A stretch of DNA of 64,000 nucleotides from Acanthaster planci (taxonomy: Eukaryota > Echinodermata > Asteroidea > Valvatida > Acanthasteridae). Position numbers and translations under genes: made by a program. Location of the stretch: NCBI RefSeq assembly GCF_001949145.1, contig NW_019091369.1, positions 502,856-566,855 of the forward strand, written 5' to 3'. Each line of letters opens with the position of its first letter. The stretch's first letter is position 1. Shown piece after piece: positions 25,001 to 36,063 of the stretch. The notes beneath the pieces are model-generated. The model was given only the letters and a program-made list of their open reading frames with translations. It was not told the origin of the DNA and ran no database searches.

Positions 25001-27079
25001 TAGCAGAACTTTCACGTTTCTGTAGTGTCAGAAATGAATCTTGACATACCAGGATCAAATGCTGAAATTTTGGAATGAATACTAAGGAGCTGTTCCAGTA
25101 AGGCGTACGGCCGAGGTTTGTAGCCGAAGTTGATTGATCAAGTGGTTGGTTTGTCGGTTTAATATGAATATGATGAACAGTTCATTTCTGCTTCATGGGG
25201 AGGTTTTGCTCTCGCAGACGGCAGGAAGGATACTTTGCTGTTACGTTTTCCCAACGCATACATAATGACGGAGTAATCATCTCAACTGACAAATATATTT
25301 ACGCAGATGATTTTTTTAATAACTTCGATCTTTTCTGCCAGGTTTGGCTGACTCCCGCGTGTCACATTTCGAATGTATTTGAATGGGGTATAAGTTGATT
25401 GTGAATATTTATTAAAAGAAGGATGATTTATTCATGAAACTACTAAGATATACAAACACCTGCAAGTTATCTGTTTCCCCCTTCCAAAAAGACGTTGACG
25501 TTTTACAGACTCGAGGCCAGTTTTGTTGACTTCGCTGTCATGATTCGTTTTTTATTAAATTTGTACAAACTTGTACCCTAATAACTAAATCCGTGGAGGT
25601 ATGAATGCCTTTGCGCCTTTCTGCTCTTGACATTCATGCTTCCCTATCTCTATTCTGACAAATGAGGTTTGCTGGAGATAATACCCGTTGCAGTGTCAAG
25701 ACCATTCAACATTGTGTACTGCATATACAGCAAAAGCACGATAACTCCTTATTATGGCAGTGAGGTTTGTAATTGGTAAATCAGTTCACCAGTAACTAAG
25801 ACTGGATACTGATTGATTCTTTATTAGTCCACTGGATATGGTCAGTTTTTGCGTTTTGCATGTCCATGGTTACAGATCACCCTCTTAAGTGGAAATATAA
25901 TTATGATTTTAATTCATTCGCAAAGCTACATGGATAACTTTGTGTCTTAACTTTCAGAATGGAGGCTATATCTTTCACAATTCTAAGGTGATGCATTTTC
26001 TAGATTTCGCACAAAGGACGGTTTGAGAGTGACATATCTCTGCTGGTCCGTACATGTAGATTTCATGACAACCACTCAAGTGATTCCATGACACATATCT
26101 ATGCAGATAGCAGTTGACAAGAAACAAATCACTGCCAAAGTCATGGTTTTGGTTTGAACCGTCGACCATTTTTCTTTCCTATAAACACTCGTGACGTTTG
26201 CGTGCAGACAGACTCGGTGGTTGAATAGCCAACTTGCTAAGTTTCTTCGAAAGTGTCTTTCTAAACAGTGCTATAAATTGAACTGAATTGGCTAAACTGT
26301 GTAGACATCGACTGTCTTGGATAAAGTCAGTTCGTCCCAACACATTTTGGCATGGCATATTACCATCAAGAAGCTTATTTTGATAAAATTCCCTTTGGGC
26401 TAAGTTAACGCAATCAAACGAGACAAGTTTTAGAAACAATTAATGATCATGAATCTCACAAACGAAAATGACGACAGTTCAACACTTCACTTTCATTAAC
26501 TCTGATTAATCATGGTCTGCTGATGAGGTGATTTTAGTCTGGAACTTACTTACCAAAGCCAACAAGTCCGTGCAAAAGTTGGGTACTCAGCGCGCAGTTT
26601 GTTGCCGAAAGTGTCACCGTCCGTATTTTCACCCTGAAAAACTTAACAAAGTACCCGTCCGTATATCCCCTGCATGTACCTCGCTAAATAGAAAACGCAA
26701 CAACAAGGACTTCACTCATCATGCGACAGATGAGCCCAGACCTCCATCTTTGACGAGAGAGCAGCGAAAAACAAAATTATCTAATTGCTAAGCGAAAGCA
26801 GAATTCCCCTTAACATTATTACCCATCAAACGTAACCCTTGTTTTATGATCAAAGCAAAGGACATGAAGCCTGAGATCAAAAGAATCTGTGAGCGAGAAA
26901 GAGGGACAAAATTGAAAATGGTCTCATATGCTGTTGACACGTTTGAAAAAAAATATAAGTGCAGTGCACTGCTTCGAAACAAAATAATTACTTGTGGAAT
27001 GTATGAATTGTTAATTTGGAGGAGATGAAGTTTATTCAGACTGGTTGGGAAAAAACGAAAGATATGATAAATGTCCCCC

Positions 27080-27440
27080 AACAACAAGAGCTCAGTTTCT
27101 CAAATTGGGACCAGTCCCACACCCCTTGGGGCACTTAACACCGGAATCAGGAAGACACTAAAATCGCAACGACACCTTGCGCTCAATCCGAAATCGTCGC
27201 GATCAAATCAACATAAAACCCGTCCGAGCCGCCTCTCTGCCACCGTATATGGAGCCGCCACAAAAAAGCCACGTGACCCCGAGAGGCCAATGAGGGCCGA
27301 ACCGGTGCGGTCAGCGGCTGTTGATGTTTTCTTGCGAGTGGTTGATATGTCAACATTTCAGGTTCGCGGTAAAACGAAGAAAGAAATCCATCTTCTGTGG
27401 ACCACCTCACCAGAAAAAAAGGATAAATGATTAACTAAGC
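27080..27440. promoter_or_regulatory. GC-rich intergenic island, candidate control element
   Basis: This island near the two-thirds point of the intergenic region holds GATCAAATCAACATAAAACC (TCF-like and Hox-like words), TATATGGAGCCGCC, a CACGTG E-box followed by ACC, and the near-palindrome GTTGATATGTCAAC. A 119-codon frame crosses it in one direction and a 75-codon frame in the other; neither resembles a protein I know. High word density and CpG content make it a reasonable enhancer candidate. Confidence 0.33.
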
Positions 27441-28979
27441 CAAACCAGCCTCAGCCTCCCTAAAGCCGATTTTATGGCTTTACAATCTCTTAACTGAACA
27501 ATGAGCAAAACACTTCAATATGAAATGCATATCTAAAAACATTTACAGCACAAATGGGTTTTTAATTAAGCGCTATCTTTGTATGTAGCTAAAGGGACTA
27601 TTCCGAAGACTGTGGTGTGTGACAGTCTGCTAGTGAACTCTCATGGAATATAATTTTTGAGAAAATGGGCCAATGGTGGTCATAAATCCAGGCCGGTGGA
27701 CGTCAATTCCATTGCCGATTCTTGGGAGGTGTGGCATGATGTTTGCTGGCTCCATTGTTAAGGGTTGAAATGCTACAAATTATTTCTGCTTTATGACACT
27801 TGAAACAGGAAATAATTATTTCTATGGGCGAAAAAAAACGACAAGGCCCTGTGCATAATTGTTGAGATACATCCTCACCTAATCCAGAATGAGCTCTTGT
27901 CCTCATGGTATAAGAAAAGCGGGCGCAATAATTATTTCTATTTACGATAAGAGATTACACTTTTAACGGAATGTAAGGTGTAAGCCTTAAACCTCAAAAG
28001 CCCTGTCTAACGTACGGCCGAGGAAACACCAACTGTCCCTTTTCAAGTGATGTTGTTATTGGGAGTCAGGTTGGCGTAATAGTTCTTTTCCTCGCCTTTC
28101 ACCTCTGCGGCCCGGGTGCGATTCGCGGCTCGGTCCGAATGTGAATCGGGTTTTCAGTCCCTACCAGATTCCGTGGCCTTACCCAGAAATTTCTTCTCTG
28201 GGTTTTTCGTCCCTCCTCTAAAACTGTAACCGCTTCTTGTTGTCTCCTCTCGATAGATGTAGGTGGGTGCAGGTCATTTGGCGGCTGCCGGAGGCGCCTT
28301 CTTATGCCATCGGCTCGACCACGTTTAATGTTATTGTACAAGACATTTGAACGTAACTGTATCAGATTTGTGCTTCATAAATGAATAAATTATTATCTTA
28401 CTGTAAATTATTATTGCATTCATTGTTAATTTAAAATTCACCAAAGTTCCAATTGGGCACTTTCGACCGAAACGTTTGCCATTCAGTGAAAAGGGAAGTA
28501 CTGTTCGTCCACTACATGGAATGTGAAAACTTCGTACAGTGTTTGCAGTGCAAGCTCGAAGAACTATTTAAGAGCCGATCGGGGCAAGAAAAACGTTCTT
28601 TGCCATGGTCTTGTAGACAATGGGGATATTCCGTTGGGGGCTCTTTAAGGTTAGGTTAGCCTGCCTCGGATCAGATTGAGCATTTAAAACAGAAGATAAC
28701 ATACAGGAAGATAATTACCGTTAACGAGAGTATGTCAGGTCTTTTATTATTTTCTCTAAGTGTTTTTCTCTTTTGCCCCTTTTAACTTTTGTTTAATTTT
28801 GGATGCCTCGGCTGCAGGAATCTGTGATTGTCTGGCAAACAGTCTAACAAATCTTTAATCGTGAACCTCGTTTCATGCTGTATCAAAACAGTTCATTGTT
28901 TGTCTTGAACTAATTAAACCTTACCAGTCAGATGTTTTAAAATGATTCCTTTTCATTAATCAAAACATTTACAACTACA

Positions 28980-29360
28980 GATGGGTAATCCGCCCTGGTC
29001 TCTTCTTTTATGTCTGTACGTTATTCACGAGCTTAGATGCTACTAATACTGCTAATTGGGAAGCGGGGAATCGGGCTGAACCATGATTACTTTGATAATT
29101 GGATACTTATCGAGAGCACATGCTGTGCCCTAATTGCATGAAATTAGTCGGACATTTTTATAGGATAGTATATTCCGTCTGGAGACAAATCAGGCCTGCT
29201 CCACATCAGCTATGCGAGCCTGTAAACTCCCTCCCAGTCCAGTTGCTAATTAGGAGTAAGTTCCGATTTGGTTGAATGCGTTTCCAATAAGCTCAATTAC
29301 AGAAACTGCTGGTGGTTCTTGGCTTTTTCAGAGCACGTGTCGTCGCTCCCAGTCAAATTA
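28980..29360. promoter_or_regulatory. Cluster of homeodomain (TAAT/ATTA) sites, candidate enhancer
   Basis: About ten TAAT or ATTA cores fall in 380 bases (around 28986, 29044, 29053, 29086, 29096, 29131, 29143, 29247-29252, 29296 and 29357), against roughly three to four expected by chance. They include TAATCC (28986), the palindromic CTAATTAGG, and CTAATTGCATGAAATTAG. The block has normal complexity and no repeat features. Together with its place between two Hox genes this makes it one of the best enhancer candidates in the window. Confidence 0.42.
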
Positions 29361-32300
29361 CCCATGAGTCCACACACGTTTGGAGGTTTCCTGTCTGTTT
29401 GAAGGCCTCGTTGACCAACAATCTCTTTTTTTCCAAGGGCTCAAATTTTAGGAAATAAAGTGTAGCTTGTACACAGATTGTGAACATTTTGAAATTTCAA
29501 ATGGGGGCACTGGGGGGAACGGACTCCCAGGGGAGGGGCAGTAACCCTCCCCCTCCCAGCTGCGCCACTGAGCCTTTCGCATATGTCAAAGATCAGCGTC
29601 AGCCCCATTACAACAAAGCAACACGCCTGTTGCGAGGGGTTCGCAGGCTTTCTAAAAGTTCGAGCTGCTCATTTCCGGAAAAGGGTCCTTTGAGGAAAGC
29701 CTACTGTGAAAGAAGATGCATACAAAATGTAAAAGTGCAGTTTACTGTTTTCGATGAATCTTATTCACGGGGGGAGCCATTTTGATCGTGTTCCTTGAAT
29801 CTATGATATTCGGTGCAATATAGTAAATGGGGGTTGTGTCAGACTATTTTGGGTTCCAATCCTCATCACATTCATTTCTTTAACTGTGACTTACAAAATT
29901 TAGATACAGTTGATCTTAACGTTGACATTACTAAAAATGTAAAACTGACATTTGTAATGAGCCTTTTTTTATTTCTGTTATGTTTACTCTCAGGTCCCAA
30001 AGTCGAACAGTTAAACATCACTTTCAATGCAAGATGGCCGACCATGAATACAGTTTATTGCCTTTGAATTCAGCACCTGATCCAGACGGCCTGGACGTAC
30101 AAGCTGTAAGCAAGTCTCTCACAGGCCGACTTCAGTTGGGGGACCGACAGTCTGATGCCTGGGTATGCCCGTGAGCAAGTGGGTGAATCCTCCAACTATG
30201 GTAAAATACACGGTATGTTCCTGTGGCGGATTGTATGTTAACCTTGTAATCTGTCCAGAAGGGAATTCTTGGTGAGCTTTCGTTTTCAAAAGGCGCCAGG
30301 TGAGAAAAAAATCCCTCATCCACTTTTCTGTCAAGTTTTTGCATGGTAGATTGTTTTCATTTCGGGACAGAGCAAGTTGTTTATATCTTTATACGTGCCT
30401 GCATGTGTGAGGCTTCTTTTCCGCTAGAAAGGAAACGATGAAGGATTTGTTGATTGTTATAATATTTCCAACTCACGGGGGAGAATCGATTGTGATGAAA
30501 CTCCATAATAAGGCTAAATCCATCATCGAGTAAAATTGCCAGCCGTGATGGCGACATAGTTAAAGGGAACCACTTTTATTGTCATGTTTGACTCGAACTG
30601 AACATTCGCTTCTTTCCCACGCGTCTATTTGCCACGGTGGGGTGCGGACATGTGGGAGAAAGGGACAACAGAAAAAGAAAAGACGAAACGAAAGAGATTA
30701 TTGAACACATTAATGTGCACACGTGGGTGTCGCCAGACCATTTTAAAGGGGGAGGGGCTACCATCATGAAATTTGCCGAGGGGCCGTCGATAAATTTCAT
30801 GAGTGTAATGACTGTCTGATTCCCAGATCTGACACGATACTTGACCTCCCCCCCTACTTGCTGTTAACTTCTCCATACTTGCAGCAAAATGATTTTTCCG
30901 ACACAATTGACTAAGGGGGTGCGGGGTTGGCACCCCAAGCACACCATGTACGCACACACGCACCCATATTAAACTGCTGGGGACAACAATTCCTCATATA
31001 ATGTGAACAGCACATCCATCCGGGACAGTTCAAACGAACGTACAAAGCAATCGCTTGGCCGTATTCGCTGACCTACGACAAACCCTCAAAGCTGCAAACC
31101 AGTATTAGTAGCTGCAAACCTCAGTGATTAATACCCCAATTAAAAAAAAAAAACAAGAAAATTTTATCAAGTTTATCAGGTGTTCATGACACACATAATT
31201 TTAAACTTCGTTTCCTCATCTTTTTCATGTTCTCTTCAAGTTTAAGAGGGTGACTAAAATTTAATGACTTTTGGACATTTTTATCCGAAGATGATCACCT
31301 TGAACAACCGTGAACCCTTCGTCAAATAAACAATTGATGATTACGTGCAATCAAGTAGAGCAATTTGGAGGGTACAAATCTTTCAGAAATGTACGCTGGT
31401 TATGTTCACCCCGCGATTCGTGAAAGACCGTAAACTCAACGCACCACACGGCGCTCTGATGCAAGCAAATCGCGGTTTGGTGCGCGTGAGTAATTTTGGG
31501 CCCATTTCCTGGCCACCAGCCGTAGGCTGCGCGTTTACATAACTGGCCGGATTTCATGGTGCCCATAGATATCAAACTATGAAAAAAAATCCTCTGTTTT
31601 ACATCAATGCAAGGCGAAGTTTGAAATGCCCAAAGCGTCTTGGGTGTTTTATTGTGAGCTTTTTTCTAAATATTGGCATTTTCTCCGTTTATGTGGTAGC
31701 TCTGTTTTAAAGAGCTCACGAGAGGGCCTTTTTGAAGGTACTTTTTGTTCATCTTTATACTCTTCTCCGATTTTTGAACACCAGTGGTTAAATGTACTGC
31801 GAAGTGCACCTTTTAAAACAATTTAAATTTCCTTTGTCTTCCGGACAATTGAGGGCCATGATGCTGTGATTTCATTCGGGGAAGACGGTACGGTGCTCAG
31901 CTTATTGGTTGGATCATTGCCATGTACATGTACTTACTTATTTGTCTGAACCACCAATGAATTACAAAGGACAACAAAGATTTTAAAAAAATTCCAACTT
32001 TTTGGGGGGGTGCAAATCAAAGCAGCCTTGAGGTTTTTCCTGAAATGGAATCATGCTTTTGCTCATAAAAAATGGAAATTCTCGTCAGCATGAAATCCAA
32101 ATGAAACTAAAAGAACGTTTGAAAATAGCAAAACAGTAATTGAAAATGGAGGTAACTGAACGATAAAGGGGGTATTTCAAGGGTTGCAGTCAAACAAATT
32201 CCATTACCGAGGCCCTTTAACACCATAACTCCGAAGCTTTGGGCTCAATCAATAAACACTTTTGTTAAATGAGAAACATACTTTGTGCAGTCAAGCTAAT

Positions 32301-34899
32301 GAAGGAAGTCGTCTCATTCGGCACAAGTTAACATAATAGGTCTTTATATAAATGGTGTCCGTGTACAATTCGAAGCCTGCGACGGAGACAAATTCGAAAT
32401 TTGGAAAAACAAACACATGAAAAATTGTGTACGCACTTTTTTTATCATGAACAGCGCCCTCAGTTTCAAACACCGTGAAACCCCTTTACCAGCGATAGAA
32501 ATGTCCAATCGTCAGTTCTCAAGCAAAATCTCATCAAAGGTTTTCTACTGAAGTGCACATCATATTGGCGTAGAGAGAACAGTTGTTAAGAGGGTTACCA
32601 GTGTATGCGACTAAAGTAGGCCTACTACATGTTATGTTATTTTGTGCAAGTTTTATAAGCATGTTTTCACTTCTTCCGAGAGCACATGCGATAGCGAGAC
32701 AGTATGCTATGAAATTACCTAAAGTTGGTTGCAATCTCCAGAGACTGCAGAGTTCAGGTTCGAGACCAACAGTCGTCCAGACTTCTCAATTAAGTCACTA
32801 CTCGAACTGGGGCTTCTTATACCCAAGGTCTATCCAATGTCTCCAGATGCTGTTGTTAAAGTGCACACCGTGCTGTATTGCGCTCTTTCCGGCTTTACAA
32901 CACGTTCACTAAGGAATGATATTCACAGTGTGGATGTTGAAACAAATTTCAAAATTTAAGGTTTTTGCGTAATTATCGAAAGAATTTCGAGGATCAACAT
33001 CTGACTCTGACAAGAAAATTGGGCGGCTGAAGCGTTTGTTTGAAACACCAGTTATGATATTTCATCCAAACACAGTCAAATGCGCACTTGGCTCATCGTC
33101 TGCATGAATGTGCTGATGTATTTTTTAAACAAAGCATAATTTGATGTACACATGTACATTATGACCGCAGTTTTGGCTGTCTTCCAGTGAGTTTATTGAT
33201 ATGGGGAAATAGAACACCGCCGACCGCGCTGTCGTGTGTGTACTCGTCTTCCCTATACCACGCCACCTGCAGCCGATGCAGTCAACCTACAGCTAATAGC
33301 TTAATGATTACCACGTGAGCAACTGCACAACCTGACGTCTGTGAGAAAACAAGACACATTTCTGTACAGGAATTTGAATACTGTACATATGCACTGGACG
33401 TTGCGGAGTCATTTGTACTGTACACCATGGAAAATTATGCTCCCCTCCCGTCTCAGGTCGGGGAACCGCTGGGGGTTGAAGACCACCAAAGACAAAGACA
33501 AGAGCAGTGATAAACACCTTACAGGCACTACACTAAGGGACAATCTATTGTGTCCTTCCTCCATGATCATAGTCATTCACCAGACTGCTTGATGTACACC
33601 AAACTCCGATTCCCTAATTTTCACTGTCTCATCAATTTCTGAGAGGTAATCTGGTAGTTTATCTGACCATGCTCGTCCACTCGGTTGGCCTCGAAGCCTG
33701 TCCTATTTTACTAGAATTGTTATACTAAAGAAAGAAATTCCCGAGTTTATTTAACAATGTTTCTCAGAAAGACAAGCTCTCAGTCCTTTGTAGAGTTGAC
33801 ATCTTTTTTTACACACTCTTTCCTTGAGCAGTCCTTAATCTGCCCCTTTTAAAGTAATCACAGACTTTGTCTTAATTGATGGATTGCCATGATCTCACCT
33901 ACACTGTACACTGACGTAACTATCCATGAAAGCTGACAAAAGAAAACTGCATCTGGAAGTATATCAGCGGGTTTAAAACTTTAATGATTGCGAAATACTG
34001 ATCGCGAAAGGACAAACACAAATGTCTGTAGTCTTTGATTAAATTGAAAATGAAGTGATCAATGCAAAGTATGATTTACAAAACCAAGCGCTTATAATGT
34101 GGCGCAGAGGATTGAAAAAATAATTTGGGACGAAGACTTAAAACGTTTCAAGCCGTTCATTAAATCCATACAGCTTTCACCTTATAAAGTATCTCCCCTT
34201 TCCGAAAAATCCTACAAACCATTTACAGGCGTCCAAATAAATTTCAACTTGATTGAAAACAATACTGCCACCTGTTGACGAGAAAGGGCACACTTAACTC
34301 GTTTCTCTTCACTTTCGCGCTCTAAAGAAACGCGCGTAATGATTCTAATTTTGAAAAACTGACGGAATGGATTTGTATTTATCTTCATTTGCTGAAAATG
34401 TATGGGATTTTTACGGCTTTCATGAATAGATATAAGTACCCGTAGCACGCTTAATGGACCAAATCACTTTTTTTACACTGGCAGAGTACGAAGATAAATG
34501 TAACTTTTATCGCGAGCAGGAAAGTTCATTTGACAATTTTCCCACCCTGTGTTCAATCGGTCGAAGTTCAACTTGGCCGGGTGTCACCGCACCGTACCTG
34601 TGTCAAAAACTAAACGAGGAAATATGCGTTTGTCATAAATGTTTACCAACTCACTTTGTCAGGTTTATTTAATACCAACCATGAAGCCAGGCTTCATAGG
34701 GCTGACTCACAGCATGTCTATTAGGCCAAACTGTGCAGTACAGTGGAACACTATATCGAGTGAAAACAAAATACGTTCAAAACATCGTTTGCGTCTGGGC
34801 TCTCGAAGCCCCGTTTTCGTGTATTCTCTTCTAGGGAGTTTGCAAGTGGAACTTTGAAGACCAACTCACCTTCCCACACAAAGTTAAGTCCTGGGTCTA

Positions 34900-35140
34900 T
34901 GCGATCTCTGCGCAGAGACCTGCCGACTGGTGACGTTTACAACGGGAGCAACCCCTGTGGGTCGTAGATGGGTGGTGGGGGCCATAAAAACCCCGGCCGG
35001 CTTTTTACACGCAAGGCACTCCTTCGGTGTCCACATCAAAGGCCCGCCGTGCCGCCCGTTATTGTATTCAGCCCCTGGAACGTGCCATAAAGTTGATAAA
35101 AAGGGTCGTGAGGGGATTGGGATAATGAAGTAGGAAGGGG
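34900..35140. promoter_or_regulatory. GC-rich block with two posterior-Hox/Cdx sites upstream of gene 2
   Basis: Two copies of GCCATAAA, at 34981-34988 and 35084-35091, lie in the same orientation in a G+C-rich stretch 450-700 bases upstream of the gene 2 start codon. GCCATAAA is a known type of site for Cdx and posterior Hox (9-13) proteins. The block could be the promoter or a proximal auto- or cross-regulatory element. No clear TATA box closer to the ATG was found. Confidence 0.4.
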
Positions 35141-35585
35141 GGAGCTGTGGGCAAAGAGATGACCACATGAGATATTACTGAACGAATGCATCAGTGACAG
35201 GTACACATCCAGTCACGTGATCCCATCATTTTGATATACGACGGTTGAGCGTCCCTGCGTCAGAACAGTGTGTGTGACACAGGTAGACTAAACCTTCAGC
35301 CGGCATCCTGACACAACCATCTAATCGAGGAACTGAAAGAGACATATCACGCGGGTTGATTTGACTAACGGAGACACTTGCAAACGAGCGACCTCTCATG
35401 CGAGTGGTGTAGCACATGTTTTTAGTTGAGTTTCAAGTTCACTGTAAGGTCAACCGAATTGATTTGGCCCTCTTCCACACATAAATTGCATACTGTGAGT
35501 TTGGCTTCAGGGGACGAACACAAAGGGACACACGCTACTCGGCCTGCCTTCATCGAGCCGACCCATCAAGCCGACCGGCGGCTAG

Positions 35586-36063
35586 ATGATGCAAATCGGC
35601 ATGGAGCAGGGCTGGTCGCCGGCCCGACCGGCCAACACGGAGAGCTGCGCGGCGGAGTACCGCGGCTACGCGTCGGCCACGGCAGCGGTGAACGGGCTCT
35701 ACGGCACGACCAACCGGCCTCGCAGCAGCTGCAGCTCGCTGAGTGTCAGTCCAGACCAAGCAGTGGCATACCCGTACCCAACCTCGTGCTACAGCTCAGA
35801 GGCCACCCTGGCACACGGGGACGAACTGTCGCCGGTGGGTGGCGGTGCATGGACCGCTCCCGATCGGCAATTCACCGCACACCACCAGCACCCCCGGATG
35901 TCGTATCACCACAACGGCTACAGTAAACCCCCTTTCCTGGCGACAGCATCAACGGCCGCAGGAGCCTCGCATCCGCACACGCATCAACAACAGTACCTTA
36001 CCTCAAATGGTTTCGGCTCAAGCTACAGTTTCCACAACTCACCATACCCACTTGACATGACAG
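35586..36063 (+). CDS. Hox11/13c: Gene 2 exon 1: N-terminal region of Hox11/13c-like protein
   Basis: This exon encodes 159 residues plus one base. An in-frame TAG sits directly before the first ATG (35583-35585), so translation starts at 35586 or at the adjacent ATG at 35589, which has A at -3. The protein is low-complexity: Ala/Tyr/Gly near residues 21-40, a Ser-rich RSSCSSLSVS at 46-55, YPYPTSCYSS at 62-71, His-rich patches at 99-110 and 129-136, and SFHNSPYPLDMTG before the splice. There is no hexapeptide or ANW-type Trp motif near the exon end; the only Trp residues are at 10 and 89. The exon is strongly GC- and CpG-rich compared with its surroundings. Other frames through it are also open but are shadows. 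Confidence 0.9.

Larger units (their letters stand above)
12054..35585. other. 23.5-kb intergenic region between two divergent Hox genes
   Basis: No homeobox, RNA gene or convincing coding frame was found. The longest ATG-started frames are 151-166 codons, match nothing I know, and one overlaps a dispersed repeat. Contents listed separately are a 24-bp palindrome, a dispersed repeat copy, a retroelement-like poly(A) tail, GC-rich islands at 20920-21180, 21860-22080, 27080-27440 and 34900-35140, and a homeodomain-site cluster at 28980-29360. Because both genes fire outward from it, enhancers here could act on either. Confidence 0.7.

Noticed and set aside
27071-27430. 119-codon basic open frame
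   Set aside because: It overlaps a GC-rich island that is open on both strands; island composition explains the lack of stops. No known protein resemblance.
29480-29785. 101-codon frame near GGGGGCACTGGGGGG
   Set aside because: It begins in a G/C-run repeat-like segment (GGGGGCACTG followed by CCCTCCCCCTCCC) typical of dispersed repeats; no protein resemblance.
35426-35926. 166-codon plus-strand frame overlapping gene 2 exon 1
   Set aside because: Alternative frame of a GC-rich coding exon; the gene 2 frame splices in phase to the homeodomain while this one does not.
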